Shown: positions 1 through 10,990, counted from the first letter of the stretch. The stretch is 64,000 nt of DNA from Entonaema liquescens (GCA_902805475.1 CADCSX010000003.1:1612001-1676000); one strand, 5' to 3'. Notes: a model not told the origin generated them from the sequence alone. Numbers and translations are program-made.

Positions 1-1064
1 TGCGCAATCTTACCCTCCAGCACCGGTAGGACCACCTACACCTCATAGCTTAGGATATGGACCGCTCCCACAGATCCAATGGGATGCTACTCCCGACGCG
101 CGAGCACTGAGGGGCGCCATGAAAGGGTTTGGCACCGACGAGAAGACTTTAATTCGTGTCCTATCCTCTAAAGATCCCATACAGATTGAGGCCATCAAGG
201 CTGCCTATTTCCGGAGCTTCAGTCGCACGCTTGAGAAAGATATAATATCAGAAACGAGAGGATGGTTCGAGACGGGACTCGTCGCGATCGTCAGGGGCCT
301 TACTCCACGATGTCCATCTCTTACATTCGGCAATGGACGGACCCGGAACGAAGGAGAAGGTCCTTAACGACGTCTTACTGGGCCGGAGCAACGCGGATCT
401 AAATTCTATCAAGAGCATGTATCAGCAAACCTTTCACCGGTCACTGGAAAGCACTGTGAAAGGAGATCTCAGCATGAAGACAGAAAGACATTTCATGATC
501 GTACTAGGAGCGAACAGGGCCGAAGACAGTGCGCCTGTCGTTCCCCAAGCTATCGATCAGGATGTCATGGAATTATACCGCGCCACAGAGGGTAAAGTCG
601 GTACGGATGAAATGATGGTGTGCTCGATACTATCTACGAGAAACGATAATCAAATTCGGGCCATTAACCATGCTTACGAGCAAAAGTTTAGACGGCGGTT
701 AGAGGATGTTATTAGAAAAGTAAGTTTTAACTATGAGAAAGCTGTTTAGGTCTGATAAGTGCTAACCTTTCTACAGGAGTTTAGTGGTCACATGGAAGAG
801 GCTTTACTGTTTCAACTACGGCACGCCGTCGATAAGTATATGCACGCAGCTGCTTTACTCGAAGACGCAATGGCGGGTTTAGGTACAAAAGACCATCTGC
901 TAGTTTCGAGAGTAGTCCGATATCACTGGGACAGAACAACGATGGCGAATATCAAGGGTGCATATCAACAACGTTACCGCCGAAGCCTCGTTAGTCGTAT
1001 CAAAGGCGAGACGAGTGGAGATTACGAGAGGCTTATGCTCGGCTGTCTTGGGGAGCCGGTCTAG
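1..1064 (+). CDS. Annexin, 5'-truncated by the window edge, with one apparent frameshift
   Basis: Calcium-dependent phospholipid-binding protein of the annexin fold, expected at membranes. The reading frame is open from base 2, giving a Pro/Gly/Tyr-rich tail and then four annexin repeats. Their loop motifs are KGFGTDEKTL, DGPGTKEKVL, GKVGTDEMMV and AGLGTKDHLL. An intron at 720-776 (GTAAGT, branch GCTAAC, CTACAG) is phase 0 and joins repeat 3 to the segment before repeat 4. Between repeats 1 and 2 the frame changes at about 294-299: the conserved RG-P-LLHDV stretch is split, and two extra C residues in the GGGGCC tract would restore it. The start codon lies upstream of the window. Identity as an annexin is very secure; whether the frameshift is real is not. 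Confidence 0.93.
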
Positions 1065-2021
1065 ATGCGCGCCGAGGAAGCTTGTTATACTGTATCATCG
1101 GTCAGCGTCTTTTAGTACCTATTATGCCGGCCATTTTTTTTGCATGGCTTGATGTTATACCATTGATGTATCCTTAATACGCCCTTCTAAGAGAATTTTT
1201 AATGCCACCACGAGCAATATGGTCGTCTAATTTTGATTAACTGCTAGTAATTTTTATGTGTCGTGACTACGTGTTTGTTGTGACTATTGGAAAGTAACAT
1301 ATACTTGTAATCGATTTAATCGTCTATACTTTCAACTCAAACGCAGGATTTCTAAATGGCCGTTTTGTAGTACAGTTCACCTTAAGAGGTATCTTATAAT
1401 TTTATACTTTGGCTAAAGACATCATATCCATTGAGGATGGTGCAATCCTACCTGTCCATACATGCAAGGCAATATGATATACCCCACCGGGAGCAGCTGT
1501 TGACACTTGCAAGTGACCGAGTGCTGCGCCGCCATACCTCGGCCTCGGACGTGTGTTGGCGCTGTTATCGTTGGTAACTTCTACTAAACATTATCGCACT
1601 TGCTTGCTTTGTTCACCCCCCAAAAAGCTTTGAATTGACCGCACGGCGTTCCAAGACCACTATAAAGCAACTAAGCTTTACTAGCCGTTTCACAGCTCAT
1701 TTGGCTTCTGTTTTAGCTTACGATTAAGCTTCCGTCTCCCGCTCGGATCTATTATATTACCAACAAGTCTGCAACTAAACTTGTTGAGTGTAAGTTTCCC
1801 TCATCCATATATAATATATAATCTATGGAAAGCCAATGCATACTTCAATAGAGAACGAGTAAACCCTTTTTTGTTCCTTTTGGTAAGGGACTTGGACCTC
1901 CTTGGCTTATTACTAATAAGCTCCGCCCCAAGCTGGCTGACGATCTCCCGCTTTTAGAGTCGCGGGGCGTTCACTTTTGAACTATGGATACGGCTCAACC
2001 AACTTTCTTCGGTTTCACGCA
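1065..2021. other. Intergenic spacer, annexin to ABC transporter
   Basis: No gene recognised. It is AT-rich, with short homopolymers. A TATAAAG at 1661-1667 is a possible core promoter element about 360 bases before the transporter's first ATG. Confidence 0.6.
1661..1667 (+). promoter_or_regulatory. Possible TATA element for the ABC transporter
   Basis: TATAAAG in an AT-rich context upstream of the transporter. Position relative to the transcription start is unknown, so this is only a candidate. Confidence 0.25.
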
Positions 2022-5000
2022 ATGAGTATAATATATACAAGCCAATATGAATTCCTTGTGTCTTTTCCAGAGACCAATAATTCTTCTCTTTTTGCTTCTT
2101 GGACAAATTTGGATGCCCACCAACACCTAGCCTCCATGGACGTCGTCTCTCAAACTTCCATCGCCCAGGCGGCAATTGCCGGTTGCTGTTTTTTATTATA
2201 TATTGGTCGCGGTGTGTTTTCCAAGGGACCCCAATGGATCCGCCCCTTTGCTAGAGAAGAGGCACTCTTGCCTGGAATCCGTACGAGATCTTGGAGTTTT
2301 TGGAGTTTTTGTTTGTTGGCTTTGTCCACGATCGGACTCGCTTTGGCTATTCTGACCGCTGTATCACCGCCTTTTAACACCGCCAGGATCTTAGAGCTAG
2401 CACCATGGATCGTGGCTCTCTTCATTACGGTTGCTAGCCGCCCTAGGAAGACGCCAAAGGCCCTCCTAATTCTATTTACTACCACCGCCGTGTGTGGTCT
2501 AATATCGCTTGTGTCGTGGTATAGTGAGACGGAGCGAGTGAACATCATCCATGTCGCCGCCGTCGGCGTGGCGCTCGCCGCTATATTTATAATCCTTTCG
2601 ATGCCCATGCGAGACCCAGAGCTGGATGCCGCGGGTATCGCAAATCCTAACTATCCTCCTACTTCCCAGCTTCGTAGCCCCGAAGATAACTTAAGTTTAT
2701 GGCAATTCATGACTGTCTCATGGTTGTCTCCGCTGATTTCTCGGGGCTATAGGAATAAACTGGAGGATGAAGACGTCTGGTTACTGCCATATGACTTTCA
2801 ACATGAAAGATTGCATCTATTATTCCGAGATCTTAAAGGCTCTATAATAAAACGTTTGGTTGAAGCAAACGGGTTGGATTTGATTATTATCACATTTTTG
2901 GGACTTGTAGAGACGGCGGCTAACCTTTCAAACCCGGCTCTTCTCCAACGCTTGTTACAGTCTATCCAGAAAGGTGTCGCTCATAAACCCGAGTCTGTTT
3001 TCTATGCGTTGAGTATACTGGCCGTCCGTACTGTCGCATGTCAATCGGGCGTCTTTCTTCTTTGGTATAGTCGGCGCGCATATGAACGGTCCAGGGGAGA
3101 GTTGCTCACAGCAGTCTACGCTAAAACGCTGGCGCGGAAATCATTCGGACTTCGCACAGATCTGGGTGAGGCTCCTCAAAAGAATGGTATTGAAGATGGC
3201 GTTGACGATAGCGTTGAGCCGAGAGAGGACACGCCCCTGCTTGGTACGAAACCGAAGAAAACGCGCCCAGCTGGCCTTCTCGGTTTTCTAGGACTTCGCG
3301 GGGTTAAGGGACAAGGTAAAGCCAAAGTTAAGCCAGATCAACCGGCGACTATGGGTAAGATCCTTAATTTGATGAGGAACGACGTATATGAGATAGCCCA
3401 GCGATTTTGGGAATTCCCATCCATCGTCACGAAGCCATTGCAGCTGATTTTCTCCCTGGTTCTCATCTGGCAATTACTGGGGTGGCCTTGTCTTCTTGGG
3501 CTGGCCTGGGCAGTAGCTCTTCAAATGTTGAACGCGGCCTGTGTCCGTTCACTAATTAAAGTTGAGAAGACCCGAAGAGTGGCGACCGATGTCAGGCTTC
3601 AAGCAACTACTCAATTCGTTGAGGCCATTAGGCCTCTCCGATGGTATGATTGGCAGTCCAAATGGCTAGGAAAAGTCATGCAAGCACGGTCAAAGGAACT
3701 ACAACTGAAGATCATCACCAGCTTGTGGACCATCGGGGTTGGCGCTTCTAATCTTGCTGCCAGTGCCCTTTTCCCGGTGTTCACCTTCTTTGCGGTAACA
3801 TATCTCGCAGGGCGCCCCCTACCAGTCGACGTTGCCTTTCCTGCTCTCCAACTCTTCACGATGCTAGAGTCTAGCTTGAAAGAACTGCCCAACTTAATAA
3901 CAGTACTTTTGAACGCCACTATAGCGATAGGGCGTTTGGAGACATTTATGAACGAACCGGATAAAGAAGAAGGCGACTATAACGACGCCAACACCGAGAT
4001 CGAGTTTCGAGATGCTTCTTTTGCATGGCCGACAACTGGCAAATTAGTTCTCGAAGATCTGAACTTGCGGTTCCCTACAGGTCTCACCCTCATTTATGGT
4101 AAGGTCGGTTCCGGAAAAACCGCGTTGCTCGATGCCATCCTCGGCGAGCTCGACCAAGTCAAGGGCGATGCTACCCTACCCAATGAAATGGTAGGCTACT
4201 GTGCCCAGTCTCCATGGCTTCAGAATATGAGCATTCAGGATAATATCCTTTTCAACTTCTCCATGGACAAAGCTAGATACAACGAAGTATTGGACGCTTG
4301 TGAACTTATGCCTGATCTGGCTAATTTCACACATGGAGACAGATCCAATATCGGAGAGAACGGTATCGGCCTCTCGGGAGGTCAGAAGGCTCGAGTCGCT
4401 CTAGCAAGAGCTGTGTACTGCCGGTCTAGAATCCTATTACTCGACGACCCTCTCGCAGCACTCGATCATCAAACGGCCCAGTCAATTGTTCGCAAACTAT
4501 TCCGCGGATCCCTTTTGAACGATCGCGCTGTTGTTCTTGTTACGCATCGGTTTGACTTGTGCCTATCGCTCGCGGATCAAGTAGTTGAAATCACAGATGG
4601 CAAAGCTCGCATCCTTGATTCCGATGAGTATCCTCGAGAAGTCGATATAACATCGCAAACGCACGATAAGGCAGCAGAGGATGAGCCCAAGGCAGCTACT
4701 GAGGACCTAGCGAATGCCGCGGTTCCGGACAAATTCATCGAGGACGAGACTCGTGCATCGGGCGGTGTAGTCGCTAGAGTTTATTGGACATACATCAAAG
4801 CAGGCGGGCTTACATGGTGGCTGTCGGTTATTGGGATTTTTTCCCTTTTCCGATTCGCTCGCGTGTTCAATTATTGGTTTCTTAAAGCATGGGGCGAAGC
4901 ATACGAAAGAGTTAAGGCTCAGACCTCCCTGGGCCTATCGGATATGGCAGATCATATCTTCGACGGGCTACCAAGTCCAGAAGACGATGTCAGGCCATGG

Positions 5001-6473
5001 CTCGCGTGGTATGCCGTTCTTGGACTACTTATGACCATCCTATACGTCCTTACACAGTGTGGCCTCACCATTATCCTATACAGGGCATCCAGGAACTTGT
5101 TCGGCAAGGTTGTTGATCGAGTGAGCCGTGCGACATTCCGCTTCTATGACGTAACTCCAGTTGGGCGTTTGATGAACCGCTTGACTTCTGATATTGGGAT
5201 GCTGGATGGCGGTGTTATTTATCCACTTCAGAACTTTGCTCTCTGGGCTCTAACATGGCTGAGTTCACTGGTAGTTATCGCTCTCACGACACCGGTATTC
5301 TTTGCCGTCGCACTTGGAATGACAGTCTGGTTTATTGCTATTTTCATGCGATTCCTGCCAACTTCGCAGAGCCTACGCCGACTTGAAATGGTAACCCTCA
5401 GTCCGCTGATGTCAAATTTTGGCATTCTCGTCGACGGCTTAGCTACTATTCGAGCATTCAGGGCGCAGTCAGACTTCCAGAACCGCAACATCGTTGCTAC
5501 GGACACGTTCCAGAAAATGGACCATTTTTACTGGAGCTTACAAACATGGCTCCAACTCCGATATGATCTGCTATCAGCTTTCTCTATCTTCGCCTTGACG
5601 ATATTGGCCTTATACCAAGGACTATCTCCCGGCTTAACAGCTTTCGTGCTCACGAGTGCTGCCCAACTGGTTGAGGCCACCCATGTCCTGTGCAAGACCT
5701 ACGGCCAACTTCAAATGGATTTCGTATCGGTGGAGAGGGTTACCGAATTATTAGATCTAGAAGAGGAGCCCAATGGGGATGTTAAACCGCCCGCATATTG
5801 GCCTTCGTATCAGGATAGCATCACGTTCGATTCGGTGACGATTAAGTACGCACCGCATCTTGAACCGTCACTCGTTGATGTGTCTTTCACAATTCCTAGC
5901 GGATCTACCTGCGCAGTTTTAGGTCGAACAGGATCTGGCAAATCCACGCTAGCCCTCGCCCTTCTAGCTACGATGCACCCCGAAAAGGGGCAGATCCGTG
6001 TTGGTGATCAGGACATCTCTAAAGTTGACAAGCATACATGGCGTCAACGAATCAGCTTTGTGGCGCAGGATCCAGTTCTATTCCCAGGCACGATCCGAGA
6101 GAATCTAGACCCAATGGAACAGCATTCCGATGATGAACGCAAGGAGGCGTTACTCCGCGTCTTAGGACAAGAATGGTCTCTGGACTCGATTATTGATATT
6201 GGAGGAAAGAATCTCAGCCAAGGCCAACGTCAGCTCATTGGTATTGGAAGGGCTATTCTTAGGAAGAGCCCTATTATCATCTTGGATGAGGCGACTGCGT
6301 CGATCGATAAGAAGACGGCGCTCGCAATCCAAGATGTCCTTTTGGCGGAACTGAAGGATAGTACCGTAATCACGATTGCTCATAGATTAGAAGCGGTCAA
6401 AGATGCCGACTATTTTATTAGATTAGATGCTGGTCGGGTGGTTGAAGCAGGACCAGCTGGTGGTTCTAGATGA
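2022..6473 (+). CDS. ABC transporter, ABCC (MRP/YOR1-like) full-length multidrug-type exporter
   Basis: Intronless ATP-driven membrane exporter of about 1483 residues with TMD0-like N-terminal helices, then TMD1-NBD1-TMD2-NBD2. NBD1 has Walker A GKVGSGKT (residue ~694), signature LSGGQ (~784) and Walker B ILLLDD with Asp in place of the catalytic Glu. NBD2 has GRTGSGKST (~1302), LSQGQ (~1398) and the canonical ILDEATASID. This asymmetric pair, with one degenerate site, is typical of the ABCC subfamily. A charged linker with the motif DTPLLGTK sits inside TMD1, near 3190-3330. The first in-frame ATG is at 2022; a second at 2136 has a better initiation context (CCTCCATGG) and would remove 38 residues, so either start is possible. 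Family knowledge suggests vacuolar or plasma-membrane export of organic anions or drugs; the substrate cannot be read from sequence. Confidence 0.93.
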   Translation: MSIIYTSQYEFLVSFPETNNSSLFASWTNLDAHQHLASMDVVSQTSIAQAAIAGCCFLLYIGRGVFSKGPQWIRPFAREEALLPGIRTRSWSFWSFCLLALSTIGLALAILTAVSPPFNTARILELAPWIVALFITVASRPRKTPKALLILFTTTAVCGLISLVSWYSETERVNIIHVAAVGVALAAIFIILSMPMRDPELDAAGIANPNYPPTSQLRSPEDNLSLWQFMTVSWLSPLISRGYRNKLEDEDVWLLPYDFQHERLHLLFRDLKGSIIKRLVEANGLDLIIITFLGLVETAANLSNPALLQRLLQSIQKGVAHKPESVFYALSILAVRTVACQSGVFLLWYSRRAYERSRGELLTAVYAKTLARKSFGLRTDLGEAPQKNGIEDGVDDSVEPREDTPLLGTKPKKTRPAGLLGFLGLRGVKGQGKAKVKPDQPATMGKILNLMRNDVYEIAQRFWEFPSIVTKPLQLIFSLVLIWQLLGWPCLLGLAWAVALQMLNAACVRSLIKVEKTRRVATDVRLQATTQFVEAIRPLRWYDWQSKWLGKVMQARSKELQLKIITSLWTIGVGASNLAASALFPVFTFFAVTYLAGRPLPVDVAFPALQLFTMLESSLKELPNLITVLLNATIAIGRLETFMNEPDKEEGDYNDANTEIEFRDASFAWPTTGKLVLEDLNLRFPTGLTLIYGKVGSGKTALLDAILGELDQVKGDATLPNEMVGYCAQSPWLQNMSIQDNILFNFSMDKARYNEVLDACELMPDLANFTHGDRSNIGENGIGLSGGQKARVALARAVYCRSRILLLDDPLAALDHQTAQSIVRKLFRGSLLNDRAVVLVTHRFDLCLSLADQVVEITDGKARILDSDEYPREVDITSQTHDKAAEDEPKAATEDLANAAVPDKFIEDETRASGGVVARVYWTYIKAGGLTWWLSVIGIFSLFRFARVFNYWFLKAWGEAYERVKAQTSLGLSDMADHIFDGLPSPEDDVRPWLAWYAVLGLLMTILYVLTQCGLTIILYRASRNLFGKVVDRVSRATFRFYDVTPVGRLMNRLTSDIGMLDGGVIYPLQNFALWALTWLSSLVVIALTTPVFFAVALGMTVWFIAIFMRFLPTSQSLRRLEMVTLSPLMSNFGILVDGLATIRAFRAQSDFQNRNIVATDTFQKMDHFYWSLQTWLQLRYDLLSAFSIFALTILALYQGLSPGLTAFVLTSAAQLVEATHVLCKTYGQLQMDFVSVERVTELLDLEEEPNGDVKPPAYWPSYQDSITFDSVTIKYAPHLEPSLVDVSFTIPSGSTCAVLGRTGSGKSTLALALLATMHPEKGQIRVGDQDISKVDKHTWRQRISFVAQDPVLFPGTIRENLDPMEQHSDDERKEALLRVLGQEWSLDSIIDIGGKNLSQGQRQLIGIGRAILRKSPIIILDEATASIDKKTALAIQDVLLAELKDSTVITIAHRLEAVKDADYFIRLDAGRVVEAGPAGGSR

Positions 6474-7081
6474 GGAACCCTACGTACCTAAGTACCTGGT
6501 GTATAGGTACATGTATGAATCAAATATCAAGGGATATAGCGGCACATCAGATTGAACATTACATACATGTACCTATACAAAATGCGTATATAACCTTGTG
6601 CCAGGTAACCAGGGTAGACAGAGGTACGGAGGCATGTGTGGGATTAAGAGTCAGGTACGATAGACCTGGACCTAAAAATGACTAATAAAATAATAATGTA
6701 AGAGATCGCATCGCTCCTACCCTACTATATTGGTAAATAGTGACAGCATTATTCTTCAAGAAGGAGCACTTGGGTGCTATTGCCGTATTTCATTGGTTCA
6801 AGAGATATACATACATGTTTACATGAGTACCTTCTCGGTTGCGCAGCTTCCTCGACGAAACCAAAACTTCTTCAAGGTATCCAGTGACTGTATATCCTTG
6901 GTGATAGCATCACTTTCCCAAAGGAATTGAGCATCCTCATTACAGCATTGATCCTAAGACCAAAGCATTTCCTATATAAAGTACACGTTTTCATCGTCAG
7001 TGTTACTCATCGTCTCCTCTATACAATCCTCCAGAGAGTCAGTCAAACAGTTTCCTTTAAAAGGGGACGACCAGGTCAACG
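6474..7081. other. Intergenic spacer
   Basis: No gene recognised. The left end holds several TACCTA/GGTACAT motifs just after the transporter stop. The right end holds a TATATAAA element and the presumed leader of the next gene. Confidence 0.6.
6973..6980 (+). promoter_or_regulatory. Probable TATA box of the gene at 7082
   Basis: TATATAAA about 100 bases upstream of the ATG at 7082, followed by a plausible short leader. Confidence 0.4.
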
Positions 7082-7732
7082 ATGAACAGGGATTACCAAC
7101 CGCTCGCAAATTGCCCTGAAAAGGGTACACCCATACGAGGGTGTGCTGTCACCTTCAACGAGCTACCTAGTCTCAGCAAACTCAAAGCAGACCTCGATGA
7201 GGCGTCGACTTTCGATTGGTCATATACCAAGGCACGTCCTCAGGGACCGGTTATTCACAACGTCTATATGCGAAATCTCGATGAGTTCATCTGTTCTTTT
7301 GAATCTTGCCGCCAGAAGGGTGACTTAGAACAGTTCAAACGTACTCGCCTGAACCCCGAATTCGCTTCTCTTCCAGACAAGGAGATCTTAAAGCGGATGG
7401 CTTGCTTGGCGCAAACCCGAGCGACTATGATCAACTACTTACTTGGATCTCGCGTGTCGCCCGTCTACCACCAGAACTATGTTGACGCTAAGGACCCGCC
7501 GGATACTAAATATGAGAGGGTGGAGCTAAAGAAAGACCGACCACGTTGGGCAGTGAAGATAGTCGAGGCCTTCTGGGGATTCAAACACTCGGGGAATCCA
7601 CTACCAAGCCATGAACATAAGCAACTAGGTATATCCGCATATGATTGCTGGGCCGATCCTATCGATGTCAAACTAGCGGCGATGGCCAAGAGGCTCGACA
7701 AAGAGCCGAAGAAACTAAGGGAACTGTTCTAG
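7082..7732 (+). CDS. Hypothetical protein ending at an in-frame TAG, with a coding-like extension to 8089
   Basis: Unrecognised 216-residue soluble protein with no signal peptide or membrane segment. It has an aromatic/charged character (for example RPRWAVKIVEAFWGF near residue 160) and a Lys-rich end. The TAG at 7730-7732 is followed in the same frame by 118 open codons to a second TAG at 8087-8089. The extension looks coding: it is Ser/Thr/Lys-rich, with an acidic serine cluster (KSESSSDEASSE) and a basic tail (SPKRKDRK). A 66-base, phase-0 candidate intron at 7667-7732 (donor GTCAAA, branch-like CTAAG, acceptor TTCTAG) would remove the TAG exactly, though the donor is weak. Other explanations are stop-codon readthrough or a nonsense mutation. 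A TATATAAA lies about 100 bases upstream. I assign no function. Confidence 0.7.
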   Translation: MNRDYQPLANCPEKGTPIRGCAVTFNELPSLSKLKADLDEASTFDWSYTKARPQGPVIHNVYMRNLDEFICSFESCRQKGDLEQFKRTRLNPEFASLPDKEILKRMACLAQTRATMINYLLGSRVSPVYHQNYVDAKDPPDTKYERVELKKDRPRWAVKIVEAFWGFKHSGNPLPSHEHKQLGISAYDCWADPIDVKLAAMAKRLDKEPKKLRELF

Positions 7733-8089
7733 GAGAGCGGATCTCAGCCTCGTCTTCTTCCTCAGATCCGTGGCCCAGCGGCGGTCACTACTAACAAGGG
7801 CAGCAATGGCAACCCAATTATCATCAAGAGCGAAAGTTCTTCAGATGAAGCCAGTAGCGAACCCAAGCACGCACTCAAGAACGTTACCAACACGAGAGGA
7901 AACACCAAATTTACCAAAGAGGTCTCTGGCGATCGACCTACCACGAAGAGACGTGCCGTACTACCACATCAGTCGAATACATCTTCTAGTCAGGCTACAG
8001 AACAGACGTCTATTGATGTCGACACGATGGTCTCGCCTAAGTTTGGGGAGTTCCCACCCGAAAGCCCCAAGAGGAAAGATAGGAAGTAG
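7733..8089 (+). other. In-frame downstream extension of the hypothetical protein
   Basis: 118 sense codons continue the frame of the 7082 gene after its TAG, ending at TAG 8087-8089. No ATG occurs near its beginning, so it is unlikely to be a separate gene. Composition resembles a disordered, phosphorylatable, nuclear-type tail. Its status depends on readthrough, alternative splicing or a sequence error. Confidence 0.5.
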
Positions 8090-8864
8090 AAGTTGGCCTG
8101 CACAGGATTCGCGTTGATTAAGGAAATATACTTGTAGAGCTATTACAAATAATAGTTCGTTTATTTTTCGTTGTGTTTATTTGGTGTTTAGCCCTGCAAT
8201 TGCAGCAAGATGCCCGTTGCCGATTTAGGGTTGGGGGGGGTTGAGGCTCGCGTTTCTGAGGATTGACGAAGCAACCAAGACTTTTAACCTTTATCTAAGT
8301 AGGATTCTTCCTAGCTTATCTGAAGCAAACCCGGCTGCATAGGGGACTGTTGTTGATAGCTTATATAGGCGAGGCCCTTGCTAGTTTACTTAAGCAACAT
8401 AATCTTGCGAGGGTTAGCCGTACTCAATGATATTTGCGTCGCGTTTCATTGCCTATTATGGGAGTTCTTAGACTTAATAATATTCTTGCGCACTTCCATC
8501 TATGATGATTGCGACTTAAACATGGATTGTTAGAGGCTATGCCCGTTAGAATGATCGCTATAAAAAACAACATATACCATATCCTCATTTCCCCAAATTT
8601 AACGTCAAGTACGAATTAGAATTGATTCCTGCTTACACTTAAAGCCTGTTCTTGAGAGTTAAGCAACAAAGTTGTACATTATCCCGATAAGCAAGATGTT
8701 AGCACGTACAAGAGATTCGTGACGATTGATGTATTACATCATCTAATGTGAAGGTCCACGTCATGATAGAGGTTTGCTTATACGATAATCTACTTGCCTC
8801 CGTAAGGTCGCAATGATTAATTCGACAGTGTTCCTAAATAATCAATCAAATCGCATGGTTCAAG
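8090..8864. other. Intergenic spacer
   Basis: No gene recognised. It contains a G-run around 8232 and is otherwise moderately AT-rich without clear repeats. Confidence 0.6.
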
Positions 8865-9923
8865 ATGGCTTCGATACGCCACCTTCATCTTGATCCATTG
8901 AAGAGACAGCCCTTACTCAAAGATCAGGTGGCTCCTAATGAAGACACTACAGGGTTGCCGGTGAAGAAGATTCACACCGACCCCAAAGGATCGAAGAATA
9001 ATGAAGATGCCAGTATATACTTCATCGGTACAGCGACAACGGTGATCGAATGGCAAGGACTTCGAATCCTCACCGACCCCAACTTCTTGCATGCTGGTGA
9101 CCACGTGCATTTGGGGCCCGGAGTGACTGCTCAGCGGAAGACAGATCCGGCGGTAGATCTACACGAGCTACCAGCGGTTGACTGCATCTTATTATCTCAT
9201 TACCATGAGGATCACTTTGACCGGCTCGTCGAAAACTCGCTGAACAGGTCGTTCAATATCATCACGACTCCGCATGCTAAAGAATGCCTCTCGGGTGGGA
9301 CCAAAGCAGATCCGTTCCAGTCTGTGCACGATCTAGATTTCTTCGAGAGCATGATACTCCACATCGACCGCAAAGACCCGTCTCATGCGGGTGGGTACGG
9401 CAAAGTCCCCGTCATCAAGGTAACGGGCACGCCTGGGAAACACGTGCCTCCGGGACCGCTCGCTGCGGCCAACGATCTTCTTAAAGCCGTGCCGCCAACC
9501 AATGGATGGCTTATTGAACTCGGGTATAGCTTCACGGCCCCTACTGGAGGCGACTCAGGCACCATCGATACGGGTTACCGCATCTATATCTCAGGAGACA
9601 CACTATTCGTTGAGGAGCTAAAGGAAATCCCGAAGTGGCTTAAGGATGAGAAGGTCGATCTCATGCTAGTACACTTGGGTGGGACGACAATCCCAAGCCC
9701 GTCACTACCCCTCATAATGGTGACGATGGATGCCGAGCAGGGTATGAAGCTGATGCAGGTCATAAATCCGGACGTGACTATTCCAATCCATTACGACGAC
9801 TATAACGTCTTCTTATCGCCTCTATCGGATTTCAAGAAGAAGGTTGACGAGGAAGGGTGGAGTAAACGAGTTGTTTATCTTGACCGCGGGGACCAGTATC
9901 AATTCAAGGTCCAGGGAAATTGA
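8865..9923 (+). CDS. Metallo-beta-lactamase-fold hydrolase (UlaG/RomA-like)
   Basis: Single-exon, 352-residue protein predicted to be a soluble Zn-dependent hydrolase. The fold is seen as an early TVIEWQGLRILTDPN strand pair, the metal-binding HxHxDH in SHYHEDHFD (residue ~112), the Asp of YISGDTLF (~243), HLGG (~270) and a C-terminal metal His in IPIHYDDY (~306). This order matches the UlaG/RomA and N-acyl-phosphatidylethanolamine phospholipase D-like branch of the superfamily, not glyoxalase II or beta-lactamases proper. The ATG at 8865 opens the frame, and no signal peptide is apparent. The substrate is unknown. Confidence 0.88.
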   Translation: MASIRHLHLDPLKRQPLLKDQVAPNEDTTGLPVKKIHTDPKGSKNNEDASIYFIGTATTVIEWQGLRILTDPNFLHAGDHVHLGPGVTAQRKTDPAVDLHELPAVDCILLSHYHEDHFDRLVENSLNRSFNIITTPHAKECLSGGTKADPFQSVHDLDFFESMILHIDRKDPSHAGGYGKVPVIKVTGTPGKHVPPGPLAAANDLLKAVPPTNGWLIELGYSFTAPTGGDSGTIDTGYRIYISGDTLFVEELKEIPKWLKDEKVDLMLVHLGGTTIPSPSLPLIMVTMDAEQGMKLMQVINPDVTIPIHYDDYNVFLSPLSDFKKKVDEEGWSKRVVYLDRGDQYQFKVQGN

Positions 9924-10532
9924 ATAGGTGAGACTACTAAGAATAAGTCGAACTGCAATAAGATTCGACTTATGTGCTACAGTGAAAACGGGCAATCGGG
10001 AAGAACTGCAGGATCGCGAATCTCGTTGTGGATGAACTAAGTAAAAAAATATTAATTGACCAGTCATATAATCTTTACTTGGTGTCCCCTTTTCAATAAA
10101 TTTCAAATAATACCTCTCGTTGGACAGATGCATGTTCATCTTTTATCAAATGAACTTGGTAAACAGCCTAAACCGAGCTGCCCGTGATATATGAGCATGA
10201 TGATATATGAGCACTTTGTACCCATTTAGCCCCCTCTTTCCCTTCCCTTTAAGTAAGTCGTAAACCGGATTGCAGGATGGTGTAACTAGATAATTTCTTC
10301 AAAGTCCGCCTCGGTTGGGATGAGATGGTCTGTTCAATGGAAAGACTCCAGTCTTAGCGCCTATTTTTCTGTTGTCTTACACTATTTCCCGAGACCCAGC
10401 AAATTATCCTCTAATGAATGCTCATGTATGATGTACAGGTTTGTCTGTAATGCATCGCACCGCAGTTGGATATGAACACTTTACGTACCTGGTGATTGAA
10501 GAAGATATCACGCAATGTTGGGGGGAGGTTAT

Positions 10533-10556
10533 ATTACCTTAGGCACTTAAGGTAAT
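10533..10556. repeat. Inverted repeat, 9-base arms, 6-base spacer
   Basis: ATTACCTTA and TAAGGTAAT flank GGCACT. It contains the TACCT/AGGTA word that recurs in spacers of this window. It is a possible protein-binding palindrome or a coincidence. Confidence 0.5.
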
Positions 10557-10990
10557 AAATCAAAAATTGTCTGGACAGGGTGTAGTATTAACTTTCCAAA
10601 TATGCTCTAATAGTAGATGTACTATGTCACTAGTGATACTTCCCTGCATTCAGTATGTACCGAGAATACCTAATGTATGTACTTAATAAGCTTTTCCGTC
10701 GCAGAAGGAAAGGATACCCTCAGGTACTTAAAGAAGAACGCAGATTGTACTGGAACCTTATTGATTCATCCGGATTAAGACAGTTGGGCCTTCCCATGTT
10801 AAAAAGGGCCAATGTCACACCTTTCGCGTAACAGGATAGAGCACAAGCCAATCATAAGCTAGCTTGCTCTTTAAGCGTGGGCCATTTATAAGTTGCTCAA
10901 ATATTAAAGTACATCCACTTTCCTTATTTAATTAGCACTAATCGGAGGTAAAATCAGCTACTAATAATGTAGATTATGTGGCCCCACAAG

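Noticed and set aside
1977..2021. ABC transporter starting at 1977
   Set aside because: The codon there is TTG; the first in-frame ATG is 2022.
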